A DNA stretch of 64,000 nucleotides from Pseudocercospora fijiensis CIRAD86 (taxonomy: Eukaryota > Ascomycota > Dothideomycetes > Mycosphaerellales > Mycosphaerellaceae): contig NW_006921532.1 in NCBI RefSeq assembly GCF_000340215.1, forward strand, positions 9,577,172 through 9,641,171. Direction: 5' to 3'. A model generated the notes under the pieces. The model was not told where the DNA came from. It saw nothing but the letters and a program-made list of their open reading frames with translations, and did no database searches. The position numbers were made by a program, and so were the translations under genes. Shown here piece after piece: positions 9,792 through 21,567 of the stretch; position 1 is the stretch's first letter, and each line of letters starts with the position of its first letter.

Positions 9792-11479
9792 GCGCGGGTA
9801 TACCCGTACGGAACATAGCACTCAATCTTCAATCTCTTGATATAACAATATCTCGACAACAACACTACATATTAATACATAGTAAAGCACGCTAAGGGTC
9901 GGAAGCATTGTATCTTAATATATATTTAATTTAATAATAATATCTTATATTATAGTTAAACGGTTAATACCGTAGGCAAGCTAAAGCCCGCTTGTTAGTT
10001 CCGTCAATCTATCGACTTAGTTTGAGCTATTCGAAGAGCCGAATAGCCTATGTTCTCGCTACTAGCTCCACGGAGGATAATTAGCTCGTAGATACCTAGT
10101 TTTATTACCTTCTACTCCTCCCTAAGTACCCTATTCGCCTAACAAACTCGGTATATATACCCTTAGTAGCGGAGGAGGCATGGGTAGTCCGTATAGGTAT
10201 TCTAAAGCGTAGTTTCCTCCGTAGAATAGTTATTAAAGCCTCTCGTAGCTCTATAGATTGCCTCTCGGTCCTTGTTACGCATACGACTATATGTTACCTG
10301 CCTCTCGCTAAGCTCTGATGTGGTGCGAAACTTAGTGTGTTCGAGGGTGTGTAGGAGTGGGTATAGAGGGCGGAGGCATCGCCTAGTACGGCTACTAGGG
10401 CTAATAGTAAATAAGTTAGTTAGCAACGAGGCCTTGCTACGTAGTACCTTATAGAAGGCCTTGCAACTATTATTACTGTTGCTTGACGAGCTTCGTTAAC
10501 TTATCGATCTTGTCTTCTTTAGCGGCGGCTAGTTGTTGCGTTGTTGTTAGCCTTACTATCGCTAGATCTATATTGTTATATAGATTATCGCTATAGCAAT
10601 AGAAGGTGCAGTATCTATTAGAGCCGGACTTGTTCTTCTTGCAACTATAACCGCTAGAGCTATAGTGCCTACCCTTACTTAGCTTATGGCTACAGCCCTT
10701 TAGCTTCTAAGTAGCTATATTAGCTTAAATTAGACGCATAGGGTTACCGTTACGGCGTACGAGTTAAGTAGAAGATAGGCCGTCTTTAGCTATATATTTA
10801 AACCTCGAAGGGTCGCGTTAAGTACTGTATTCGCTAGTATTAGCTGCGTGTAATAGCTAAGCGCGCAACTGTCGCTTATAACGGCGTACTTAAGGCTCGA
10901 ATATACGTTGTCCGTTACCCTCTATATGCCGCTAAGCGCCTAGCTTGTAATAGAACCTATCGAATAGGTCCGGTTATAGAAGTACTCGTCTATTAAGAAA
11001 GGCCTTAATCTCGTACTTATAAGGAGACCCTATTGTCCTTCTATAGGTATAAGAATATACTAACCTAACAAAGTTAGGGTTATTCTTCTGCTATTTAATC
11101 TCGCTCTTAATACGTAACTTCTGCTCGATAAATTAGCGCAATCTACGGTCCGTAATGTTGTTCTTAAGGGCTTAAAGAATAGGCCTATCTACGTACGCTA
11201 TAGAGGTCGTATTTAGTGCCTTTGCCTTCGCATAATTATATCGTCTAATGTAATAGTCAAAGTAGATAAACATCTTCTAAAGAAGCGTATAGACGTCGTT
11301 ACGAGCGCTTAATATCCAACCCTTTAAACTAGCGTGTCTAGACTCTATAGGAGAGGTTGTTAAGAAGCCGTAATAGAGGTGTTTATTAACCTAAGCCTTA
11401 ACACACTTATACTTGTAAGGCTACTATTGTTCTTCGAGGTACGTAACTATCTCCTGCTATTAAGAAGTGTTATTCTCAC

Positions 11480-11790
11480 TCTTTAGCTCTTACTAATTAT
11501 CGTCGAAGTCCTTCTTAGTTGCTAAGTTAATATAGCGACGATAGAGTGCTAGAAACTCTTCCGCTTAGTCGTTAGGTTTGTACCGCCTATTAATATACTT
11601 CCTACTAAGTTTAGCTATTACGTACGCCTTAATATTAGTATTTATATACTATATATATAGCATTGTCGGCGTATAAGGGTATATAGCTTCGAGAGCGTTC
11701 ATTTCCGCGCGGTCTCAGTCGTAGAAGATAACTAATAGATCGTCGAGTTATAGGTCTTCGGAGGCACGGTCGAGGGCACTATATACGAAG
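11480..11790 (-). pseudogene. MULE transposase core remnant (transposon 2)
   Basis: The minus strand reads LDDLLVIFYD-stop-DRAEMNALEAIYP, then TPTMLYI-stop-YINTNIKAYV. This lines up with the MULE block D-x-(A/E)..NAL...(F/Y)P....LC-x-WHIN(K/T)N(I/V). The conserved Cys is Tyr (TGT to TAT), the Trp is a stop (TGG to TAG) and the His is Tyr (CAT to TAT), all RIP-type transitions. The next segment, RKYINRRYKPND-stop-AEEFLALY, continues in frame. The original gene probably covered most of the element, but I cannot set its ends. Confidence 0.7.
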
Positions 11791-13025
11791 CGATAGTAAT
11801 CTTCTCGCTCTCTAACTATTAAATAATAGGCAAGAGGCAGTATAAGGCCTATAGATAAGATGAATAGAATACATAGCAGTAGAAGCTTGTATTAGTTAGT
11901 CTTATAAGTGCAGTTAATAACAAGGGCGTAACCTAACTCCTTATAGATTGCTGCTATCTCTAGGTTAATCTAGAACAGTGCTATTAACCTGTCCTTACTG
12001 TCGGTCTGAATATCGTGCTAGTAACCGTCTTGTTATAGTATTTCTAACACCTTCTTAATTAGAGTCTTGCCTTAGAGGTTCTTAGCCCTAATCTTCGCCT
12101 ATTCGTTATAAATATCGCGTATAATAGGTCTAGTTGTTGCTATATTACTGCCCTTCGGAATAAAGTGTTTAAATGCTAGTACGAGAGTCTGTCTTAGCGA
12201 GACCGCATAACGGCGACAATTAGCAAGGAAATCGCTTACCTTATTGCCTCTATATCTATACCGGTAGAAAGCGAGTTCGCTAGTATAAACACCGCCGTAG
12301 TTATACTAAGGGTCGTTGCTAAACGAGAATATCTACTTACCGTCCGCTTTAGACTTATCTACGGCCTTTAACCTTAGCGAGAAGGGGCAGTCGTTAAGGT
12401 AAGTACCTCTAACCTTCTTCGTACCTTTAACGTTATCTTCTAACTCTTTCTTCTTTAATCGACTCTTCCGGAAGCCTCGCTAACACTTTAATAGTATAAC
12501 GACTTCGAGACCGCTAGCATTGCGCCGGACACCTCTATCGCGAGCGATTACAAAGCCCTCCTTCTCGCTAAAGTCTATTAAGGCGTTATAATAGGCGGCG
12601 TACGAAGAATATATCTGTTTTTCCGGATTAGCGATCGGCTTAAACTCGATACTCGCTAGACCGCGCAGTGCTAGATCGAGGCCTTCGAAATACTCGTCTT
12701 CTGCTAGATTAGTCGTCTTAATAGCGCCCCTACTATCTACGTCGCTAGTAGCGACTTTAGCGCCTTTAGCGCCTTTATTAGAGGCATTACTAGCAGCGGC
12801 ATTACTTAATTGAGTTAATTGCTAGTCTAAGAAGTCGTCCGGATAGTTAAGAAGCGCTTCTTCGTATACGATAGTAGTACTACTAGGCGTAGTACCTTTA
12901 GCGACCTTAGCGGCTTCTATAAATACGACGCTAGGAATAATAGTAGTATTAAGTTCGTGTCTGTAGGAATGGGTTGCTTGAATTACTAACTAATTACTAA
13001 CAAATATGCCAAGACTTCCCTGGGT

Positions 13026-13072
13026 GTGAAACCGCCATTTAAAATTGTCCCGACCGCCATTTATAAAATCCC
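13026..13072 (-). repeat. Terminal inverted repeat, right, of transposon 2
   Basis: Inverted partner of 9745-9791, immediately followed by the second ACTCGTCC target copy. Confidence 0.88.
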
Positions 13073-13080
13073 ACTCGTCC
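13073..13080. repeat. Target-site duplication, right copy
   Basis: ACTCGTCC, identical to 9737-9744. Confidence 0.88.
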
Positions 13081-13876
13081 CTGAAATCGAGCATAGATTG
13101 GGTTTTCTGAATCGAAGTGACAGAAGTCGCTGTTCACAAGGACTTATGGCCTCACACCTTCACGTAGAAATCTCTTTTCTTCGGCCAGAACAGGAGCAGC
13201 GGAGATAGACCCACCGTATATAAAGTGAAATATTCTTGGGCGTAGAGCGATACCATAATTGAGAGATGATTCGGCCTGGGCTTGGCTACTGAACAATCAT
13301 GCACATTAACAGAGTTAGGAAAGCAAGAATGTGCATCAACCACGGTTGCGTCTGCTCGACCTAGCAGTCGCAGCTGTGGTCTGGAGCAGTAATAGCACGT
13401 AGCTGGCCAAGTGGCTTGGTATAATAGGGTCTTGAGGGCGAGAACTGTTTTTGCGGTGCTGTATAAGATGTCGGTGCAGTTGCAGGTGATCATTAGTAGT
13501 AACACTTATCGTAGGGATGATCGGGCGGAGTATGGAGGAGGAAGTAAGGGTTTGGCGGCAATCTCTGGCGTGTTCATCGTCATTTACAGCTTTGCGAAGT
13601 GGTATTATACCAATCGGAAAAGCAATCGGAGGACGAAGTGGCTTCATTGATGAACATTTGCATGCTGAAGGCCACGTTCGTCGAGCTCGGTAGTGCGCGC
13701 TTGACGCATCGTCATGAAAGCATAGCATCAAAGCTGTGTATCAATCGCTGTACCTGCGCCTTCACAGGATTTGACATTGTAGCTGGTCGGATGAATTTAG
13801 CTGGTTGGATGAATTCCTCTCAGCTCTCAAGAAGTCAAAAAGCATAGTCGCTACTTCGTGCCGCTGCTTCCACGGG
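13081..13876. other. Intergenic, no gene recognised
   Basis: Ordinary-composition DNA between the transposon and the 3' end of the NLR-like gene. Before the insertion this was continuous with the dehydrogenase upstream region. Several 60-130 codon frames exist on both strands, but none shows recognisable motifs. Confidence 0.4.
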
Positions 13877-16800
13877 TTAGACGCTGAAGTCCTCAGCAAG
13901 CCCGTTACAAACCACGGCAATAGCTCCGTTCCGGGGACACAAGACATTTCCATCGGGCGTCACGGTCGCCATCTCCATCCATTCAGAATTCTGCCAGTCT
14001 CTTGGCAGGAAAAAGTGCTTATGAATCTCAAGCTCCGAGTTTTGAATGTTGGCGGACCCGATGTCGGCAGAGCAGACCCAGAAGTCCCGATCTACAAAGA
14101 CAAAGGTGCTAAGATCGTGATGTCGTCGTGATACAGATCTACGGTGCTCAGCGAACGTGCCCCTTCGTCCTGGGACGCTAAGTGCATCCGCGTCCACGAA
14201 GCCAAGTGACACGTAAAGGGCGTCCATCAGAATCGACGGTATTGACTGGACGACCAGGGATTGGCCAAGCCCGTCAGAACTGAGGTGCTTCATTTCAGCC
14301 AGTAGACAAGCCGAGCGCCGCCTGGTCTGTCTTGTCGCACCATAGATCTCGATCATTACCAGCGAAGAGTTTGGCGAGATGTAGACATCGTGTACCGTTT
14401 CATCGATCTCTGAAGGGCTAGTTGGATGTGCTTGCGAGGGTCGCCGGGGATTAGGCAATCTCAGACTGCCTCGGTCAGAATGGGATCCAGTTGGGTCAAA
14501 AGTCTCGTACTCCACCGAGGTAGAGTTCGCTGGATCGAGCCAAGGCAGGACCGTGACCTGATGGGCACTAAACCCCAGTGCCAGACTCGCATCCTGGGGA
14601 TGCATAATCCATTTGCCTGGCCGCGCAATAGGTAGCACCACTTGCGGAACATTGGCTTGGAGCGGGTGCAACTTCACCGCTGACGGCGTAACTACCATCA
14701 AAGCGTTGCCATCGGCTTGAATAAGAGTCTGCTCAATTTCTTCGACCTCCGAGATGCTCTTCAAGGTGCTCACACTTTTGACCGGGCAAGACTGGTCGCG
14801 AAGATTATCGAAGGTTCGGATCGTGATCCCGCGACCAAGATCAACGCTTGCCAGCAAGCAAGCGTTATCACACCATGCCAGCTGCTCGATGCTCATGATG
14901 CCGTCCGTAAGTTCCACTATACTGTGTCCGTCGAAATCTGAGATCGTGATCTTGCCGGCATCATCTCCAATAGCATAGATTTGATCAAGCTTCATGGCGG
15001 AGAAGGCTGTGACTGGCTCGAATTCTTCTTGCTCTCGCACTGACTCCGCCGCCAACGACTGCTGTTCGCTTTCACGGCTGCTGTGCGTGTCACTCGCGAT
15101 GTCATCACCTTCTAGAGCCCTGAGGAGGCTGCTTGGCTCCCATATATTACAATAATGTTCGCGAAGGTCATATAATCTCGCCTGGTTTCGACCAATGTCT
15201 AGATCCTGGATCCGTAAAGGATAGCGAAGCTGTGTAATAGGTGTAAAATGTTCAAAGTCCCAGATCCGTAAGATACCTTCGTTGCTTCCCGTCACGAACA
15301 ACTTGCCGTCAGCAGAGCACTTGATGATTTCGCCTCGGGAGTCAAAGGTCGCGAAAGTGTCATCCTGAGGATGCCATTTGAAAACCATGCCTCCATAAAA
15401 TGTGCCGAGCAAATGACCTGTCAAAGGATTCCAAGCGAAACTCTGGACATAGAGGATTCTGGTATGTTGTTGCAGATGCGCAGCACTCCTGCGACTGCTG
15501 CGGCTGCGGTGGTCAAAGTGCGCGACAAAATGCGGCTCGTTCGCTCCTAGATACCAGACAGCTGGATTTGCGCCACGATAGGATATGGCTATGTATAGAC
15601 CATCTGGACTGAATTGAGCGTTATGCGGCGCATTTACCTGATGTGGATGCGTTGAATCATTGTCAAGGCTTCGACCAAAGTAGTCCCACTCAAAGCGAAT
15701 AGCTTCCAACGAACAAGCGCGTATTATTCTGTCGTCCGAGAAAGTCAACAACAAATCATCTCCGCGGTCGCTGCGCTGAAAGCTAATTGCCAATGCCTTA
15801 GTGTGGCTTGGGTTTTCGATGCTGTACAGGAGTCTCCCACTCTCGATATCCCAAACCATAGTTTTCTTGAAACCATAGGTCGCGATCCTTGAGACTGGGC
15901 TGTCGGCACAGAAGGTTAATACATGGTCGCCATGTGGTAAGCGGCGAGCAATCTCGCAAGTATTTGAGTAATGCAGGTGGACTGTGCCGTTCCCTTTCGT
16001 CAAGATAGCGAAGTATCGATCAAGACTCAAAATAGAGCTTGGAGTGGAGTCGCCTGTAACGGCGAATTTGGCAAAGCAGTCATCCCACATGGGGTTGAGC
16101 CTGCCTCGTATCTCGAGCGGCGACTCTTCCCTGGCCATCGAAGTATGGTGTCCTGGGCTGAACTGCCTGTAGAGTACTGATTCTCTGGGACAGAACGCAG
16201 GCAAAAGCCTATAGACAGTTTTCGGGGTGCGTGTGATTTGCGGTCCAAATTTGCCAACAACACGAATCAAGTCCTGTACCCATTGCAAGAGAACTTCCTT
16301 GTCGGCAAGCCGATGCATCAATGGACTACGTTCTGCGTCAGCCTTGTCCAGTATCTTCAGAAGATCGCCTAGCGCCTTCGACGCTTGCACGATTGCTCGC
16401 AGCTGCCCTGCATACGCCAGCATGAACATCCAATCCAGTACAGCCCGGCTCCGAAGCAATGCCAATACTGAAGTCAGTGAGCTGTGATCCTCGAAATCAG
16501 AGCTCTGGGTAAGGTGGAATGGCCAAGATGATGCAGCATACAGAAGAAATGCGCGGGCAGCGTCTTTCAAGGTATGGTGGTCCCGGCGGCCAGAGGTAAG
16601 CACTCCAATGCACCTGGTAAAAAGAGCATGATGCGCTCTGCGAAGGCTGACATGATAATTGAGATCCGTATTCGACATAAGGAAGTCTCTGGCGGACGAA
16701 TGCATTATGGAGACGTAGCCTCTCTTGTCTACTGTAACGAATTCGCCGCATAGTCTCTGTATTGTCTGGCGCATGTCCATGATCCTCGGGAAATCGTGCT

Positions 16801-19039
16801 CTAGTGCATTTTCGAGTTCATCGAGATTTAAAGGCCGCCGGGCACAGGCTGCCCACATGATGATAGTACGGCCCATCATGGTGTCTTGAGGGCGCGAACG
16901 GAATACGTCTGCTAGTCGATCGTCCATTCGTCGATATAATGGAGCGAGGTCCCTGGGGACCTGCTGTAGCGCTTGTTCGACTTGGACCTCAGTCTGACAT
17001 TCGACGATTTCCTGGACAACGAGGTGTGCCCATAGGAAGTTGCGATCAGCTTTAACGAGAATCTCGTTAACCGTCATCTCCTTGAAGCTATCGGTTCCTG
17101 GCATGAACTCCATTTCCTCGCGAACATACATTTCCAGGTCCTCTGCGTTGTTATCTAGAGGCAGGCGCTGTACGTCCATTCGCTTTGACAGTCGCTCCAC
17201 CGATGTCTCAATCTCCAGGGTAGGGCGACTAACTAGTAGCAAGCGCAAAGGTACGGAGGCGTTCTCCATTTCGACAAAGAGTCTCTGCAAAAGCTCTCTA
17301 GTCTGATTCAGCTCATCTAGCCCATCAAGAACGATGTAGAACGGCTGTCTCGTGTTGCATTGTAGTAGGGTAGATGAGTAAAGCTTTTTCCAAAGTAATT
17401 TATGGCCAGCTTTGTTAATGTCGAAGGAGTCTCCTGCGAGCGTAGAGAGCTTGCGTCGATACTCGGGTATGCACCGAGACAACTGTAGGGCAGTCGAAGT
17501 CAAAAATTGGCTTAGGCTGTTCTTCACCTGATAGCCGGAGCGAAAATAGTAGTAAGCGCACGCTTTCGAGTCCTCGATCAGACTCTCGATAATATATGTT
17601 GCAGTAACAGACTTGCCGCTGCCGGGGCCGCCAAAGCACCATAGAACCTGCGGCTGGGCAGCATCGTCGGTTAAGAAGAGATCCATGGTGGGATGACGGA
17701 GAACCCACTCGCACGATCCGGCGATGCGTTTTTCAGAGAACTCCGATAAGTCGTCCTGGGGAGCATCGCAACCGTGAAGGAGGCGGCTAACCTCCTCAGT
17801 CTGATTTGCAGTGTCATCAGGAAAATCTGACCTTCTCCTCGACTTGAACTTCTCAACAAGAAGTCGAAGGGCTCCACGAACGCTCGAATAATTTGGATCG
17901 GTCCTCGACGTGTACTTGGTGATAGAAGTGTGTTCAGCATCTAGAGGGATTTGTATTTCATTTGGATGGTCCAGGGTAGCCACATGATGTGGCAGCACAA
18001 AAGAGCCAGAGCATAGCGGAGATTGGCCCAGAGGTCGCTCATAGAATGAGTAGACATGCAAAGGCGCCAGTAGGTCTCTGAATTTGTCGTTTATATTCTG
18101 CATCTTAGGCAGGTGGCGTCTGAGCAGCTCGGCGCCATGGGTCAAGCGCCATTCTGCAACGCATGCCATGAGTACATCATTCAGGACCGAGCTTTGATGA
18201 AGTCCTCGATGGGGAGTGGAGAAGAAAACAAAAGCAGATGTCGCTTGAGCAATCTGCCCATAGGTCGCATTAGAGTCGGATATAGCGAGTAGGTAAGCCT
18301 TTTTCGCAATCAGGCCGCCCAATGAGTGCGAGACAAAAATTAGAGGTATACAACCGACGTTCAGCGACCGACCCTCACGACCCTGGCCAAATCGCAGTTT
18401 CGCCAGGAGGTCTTTGGCCAGGTCCGAGATATCAAGAAGGCGATCAGGATCTCCCGGAGACGTGGATGCGGGTGGACCAAAGCCGTAGGTTGAGATTCTT
18501 GCTGATGCAATCACTGTCTCACTGGAAAGCCAGTTCATCGGCCAAAACGAATCAGCTTGATCATGCTCATTGGTCCAAGTGCGCAGGCTGCCACCGCCAA
18601 CGCCATGTACAAAGACCAAGTCCGCCAGAGGCACGCCATCTGGCTCATGGAGAACTGTGAGTCCAGCGGGATCGGTATACCCTCCTCCTGTCTGATCTCG
18701 CCTCTTCACAGATGCGTTTGCAGCCAGGCGGGGCTGGGACGAGTTTCCGCGTAGGGCATCGAGAGCGTTGATGGAAGGAGAGTTGTCAAACTGGTGATAC
18801 GTCGATCTGGGTGAAAGCTGTCGTTCGCGTTCTCGAAAGACCGCGTGGGTCGACCATCGTGATGGACTGTCATCCAGCTCACCGTCGGCTGGGCGTCGTT
18901 GCGGTGATCCAAATCGGGAGCGACGAGGAGCATTGGCGTCCGAGGGTGGTGGCTATATGTCATCAAACGTCAGGTCATGTTTGGATGCTGCTTATGCGAA
19001 GTGTAAGGTTAATGGCAATGGCAGCGCACATACCCACAT
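13877..19039 (-). CDS. NLR-like STAND protein: serine hydrolase + NACHT + beta-propeller
   Basis: Large fungal NOD-like receptor, probably cytosolic, about 1693 residues. Most of the protein is one exon (13877-18952). A proposed intron 18953-19033 (81 nt, GTATGT...ATATAG) links it to a 6-nt first exon ATGTGG at 19034-19039; no ATG is available in frame before the conserved part otherwise. Domains in order: disordered basic N-terminus; alpha/beta hydrolase (SesB/DUF676-like) with LVFVHG near residue 114, nucleophile in SHSLGG (Ser about 212) and the DAEHTSITKY histidine block near 343; NACHT ATPase with Walker A GGPGSGKS (443-450) and Walker B FYIVLDGLDEL (Asp about 545); helical region; C-terminal WD40-like propeller of divergent repeats such as GSNEGILRIWDF. 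Such proteins act as ligand-gated switches in heterokaryon incompatibility and non-self responses. It is divergent from a HET gene 659 bp away. The hydrolase and ATPase residues are intact, so it is probably functional. The exact start is uncertain. Confidence 0.85.
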
Positions 19040-19698
19040 GGCAGACAGAACTAGTCGGGCCGACGCCGAACTCAGTCGTCGTTGTCCTCGGCATGGATGT
19101 CGCCGGCGTGCTTTGCTTTGCGGTCTTCGAAAACCACCTCCACGATGGCCGCTACACGAGCACTTGGAAAAGCGCATCAGCGAGGCCAGTCAGCTCGCTC
19201 GCTAGGCAACGTCAACGTCAATCACGTACGCGCGAGGGCGGACCCTGCTCACACCATGGTCCATCAAGCAAGGCCTCCTACACCCCGTGCACAAAGCTGC
19301 ATGCCCATGCCCATGGATGCGCTCAGCTGTTTCTGCATCGCTGTGACCTCGCACCAAGCTCCCCGGGGGTGTCAATATGGGTATCATCTTGGAGAGCGTT
19401 CGACGCCCAAAATCAAGAATACATGTATGTCTCAATGGCGCCTGACGCTCTGAGTTGCGAAAGGATCTCACCTTTGGGAATCCAGCCTTACTGAGGAGGC
19501 TGCAGCTGTGCCGCCCCCTCCGAAAAACTCATTGGTCTTCGTGGCTGCAATATTCTACAAGGTATCTAGCCGCCCATGTACGCCGCTCGTGCACAGCTTG
19601 AAACTGATCCCAGTAGCGAGGCGGGCGGCAAGAGGGCGTCCTTTTGTATTGCTATCAACCATGCTGTTGCCCGCTTGCAATGCATTGCTTAATTCAAT
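19040..19698. promoter_or_regulatory. Shared divergent promoter region of NLR and HET genes
   Basis: This 659-bp interval is the only sequence between the two divergent starts, so both promoters must lie here. A plus-strand frame through it (18811-19494) has no recognisable domain and overlaps the NLR 5' end antisense, so I leave it out. No specific operator could be identified. Confidence 0.45.
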
Positions 19699-21567
19699 AT
19701 GGACAAATACAAAGGTTACAGACTTCTTGATCGGTCGAGGAACGAAATCCGGATCCTGAAACTCCATGGAGTCCACGAGCCGACGCCTGCATGCACGACA
19801 GACAACATACTTACATGCTCACTAGAAACAGTAGCTCTACAGGATGCCAGTCCGTTCTACGCACTTTCATACGTATGGGGTCCTTCGGAGCCCATCGCAC
19901 CATTGATGCTGGATCAGCAGATAGTATTCATTAGGATGAATCTTTGGAGATTCCTTTACACACTAAGGCTGCGTTTCTGTCCGCGACCGAAGGACACGAT
20001 CAGGCTGTGGGCCGACTACATCTGTATTCAACAGACACCCTCGGCCGAGCTTAGTGCTCAGGTATCGATCATGGGAGAGATCTACCAAGCGGCCGACGCA
20101 GTGTATGCTTGGCTCGGCGAGCCGGTCTACCCAGAAGACAATGATATGGAGTGTATCGAGGTGATCAGAAGATGTCGTCAGCGAGACCAGGCGTGGGTCC
20201 AGATAGCTCGCGAGAATCGATCTGACTTTCGACATATAGCATCGAGCAAGTACTGGACCAGGCTGTGGATCAAACAAGAAGTCATTCTGCCTCGAGACAT
20301 CTGGTTCTTCTACGGCCAAGGCGTGGCACATTGGAAGGATATTCGCTTCGCTGCTATGCTCAAGCTAGACAGATCTCGCTTTCCACGTTCCAGACGTGGG
20401 ACTGGCAGCTCAGATGTCGAGCAGCCAAATCCTGGATTCATGACATCCTTACTGAATTTGCGAGCCCTGCGCCGCGGTCCCGATGATCTCTCTGAGTTGG
20501 TCAATAGGTTCAAGGACGCCGAATGCCAAGATGAAAAGGATCGAGTATATGCATTACTATCACTCACCAAGCCATCGATTCGAGAACGCATCACCATCGA
20601 CTATCAGCAATCACTCCTTTCGGTCCTGCTCTCCACCTATCCTTATTGGTCCGGCGATCGAGTGACATGGACACCTGCTGGTGATGGACAACAAATACCT
20701 ACGTATCAGTATCAATTATTTATTGCCCAGATGTCGAAAATGCTACCTGCCGAAAAGCTGTACTCAAGCTACCAGGAGAAGGATCTTGTCAACTGCCATA
20801 CAGCCCAAGCAATTTTCACGACCACAGGATTGTTGGAAGTGACGAGCGCTCAAACAATCGCGGCGATTTGTAACGATGCTATCACTCCGATGGCTGAGCT
20901 TCAAAAGCCCGTATCTGAGGTTGAAGCTTTCGTGCTGAGGGTACTTGTACGGTCGCCGCTACCAGGTCAGCCTCACTTCCAGCGAAAAAGCTTTGTGTAT
21001 GCAAATGCGGTGGTTGAGAAAGGCGATATGGTGGGCCGTATCGGGAATCACATGCTGTTCATGCGTAGGCTGGAAACAAAGGAGCATTTCGCCATGAACC
21101 GGGAGTTAATCATTCAAGCTGCAGGAACGGCAGTGTCGCCTGTTCTATCCATGGGCCCAGCGAGCGACTATTTGAGTACGCAACTGTTCCCACACCCCTC
21201 TCTCTGGAAACGACATCGGTTGGCAGGGATATGCTTCCACCTGGTAACGGATGCCATTGGCGACGAGCGCCGAGGTGGGACTTCCAGAGGGAACAGAGGC
21301 GGTGTTGCAGTTTCATATAATACTGCCGCGATCGTGACACTGCTTGTCGACTCCAATATGTTCCGGAGAGACCATGACGACCTTGATATTCCAGATTACA
21401 ACAGCGACCTTCCGGAAGTCTGGTCCCCTTATGTTTTTGGAGAGCAGAACCATATTCTCGAGCCATGTCAGGCGTGCAGGATTATCGGAAGGCAGTTTAG
21501 CCACAAATGGGATCTTGCGGCAGAAGATCAAGAAGAGCCATGCTCGTGCAGATGGCTCGTGTCTTGA
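19699..21567 (+). CDS. HET-domain (heterokaryon incompatibility) protein
   Basis: Protein of 622 residues in one exon with an N-terminal HET domain, the fungal cell-death effector module related to TIR domains. Signature blocks: FYALSYVWG (about 53-61), RLWADYICIQQ (about 102-112), MGEIYQAADAVYAWLG (about 125-140) and SKYWTRLWIKQEV, the usual (R/S)xWxxR(T/L)W(V/I)xQE block. The C-terminal half is poorly conserved, as usual in this family, and ends with several cysteines (CQACR, CSCRW). ATG 19699 opens MDKYKGYRLLDRSRNEIRIL, which fits the short lead-in before the domain. It is divergently paired with an NLR-like gene, suggesting that the NLR senses and this protein executes or modulates cell death; that link is inference. 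Confidence 0.88.
   Translation: MDKYKGYRLLDRSRNEIRILKLHGVHEPTPACTTDNILTCSLETVALQDASPFYALSYVWGPSEPIAPLMLDQQIVFIRMNLWRFLYTLRLRFCPRPKDTIRLWADYICIQQTPSAELSAQVSIMGEIYQAADAVYAWLGEPVYPEDNDMECIEVIRRCRQRDQAWVQIARENRSDFRHIASSKYWTRLWIKQEVILPRDIWFFYGQGVAHWKDIRFAAMLKLDRSRFPRSRRGTGSSDVEQPNPGFMTSLLNLRALRRGPDDLSELVNRFKDAECQDEKDRVYALLSLTKPSIRERITIDYQQSLLSVLLSTYPYWSGDRVTWTPAGDGQQIPTYQYQLFIAQMSKMLPAEKLYSSYQEKDLVNCHTAQAIFTTTGLLEVTSAQTIAAICNDAITPMAELQKPVSEVEAFVLRVLVRSPLPGQPHFQRKSFVYANAVVEKGDMVGRIGNHMLFMRRLETKEHFAMNRELIIQAAGTAVSPVLSMGPASDYLSTQLFPHPSLWKRHRLAGICFHLVTDAIGDERRGGTSRGNRGGVAVSYNTAAIVTLLVDSNMFRRDHDDLDIPDYNSDLPEVWSPYVFGEQNHILEPCQACRIIGRQFSHKWDLAAEDQEEPCSCRWLVS

Larger units (their letters stand above)
9745..13072 (-). 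mobile_element. RIP-degraded Mutator-like (MULE) DNA transposon, copy 2, complete ends
   Basis: A complete but dead DNA transposon of 3328 bp. It has 47-bp terminal inverted repeats (9745-9791 and 13026-13072, about seven mismatches) starting GGG(T/A)TTTTATAAATGGCGG, and a perfect 8-bp target duplication. The interior is TpA-rich with stops throughout. On the minus strand around 11500-11790, reading through stops gives a MULE core. Long inverted repeats with an 8-11 bp duplication fit Mutator-like elements; hAT elements also give 8 bp but have short ends. Strand is that of the transposase remnant. Confidence 0.85.

Noticed and set aside
13152..13731. Minus-strand frames to the right of transposon 2
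   Set aside because: No motifs, mutually overlapping, and no splice pattern giving a longer protein.
18811..19494. 227-codon plus-strand frame between the NLR and HET genes
   Set aside because: Antisense to the NLR 5' end and covering the shared promoter; composition biased to His/Ser/Arg, no domain, no conserved start context.
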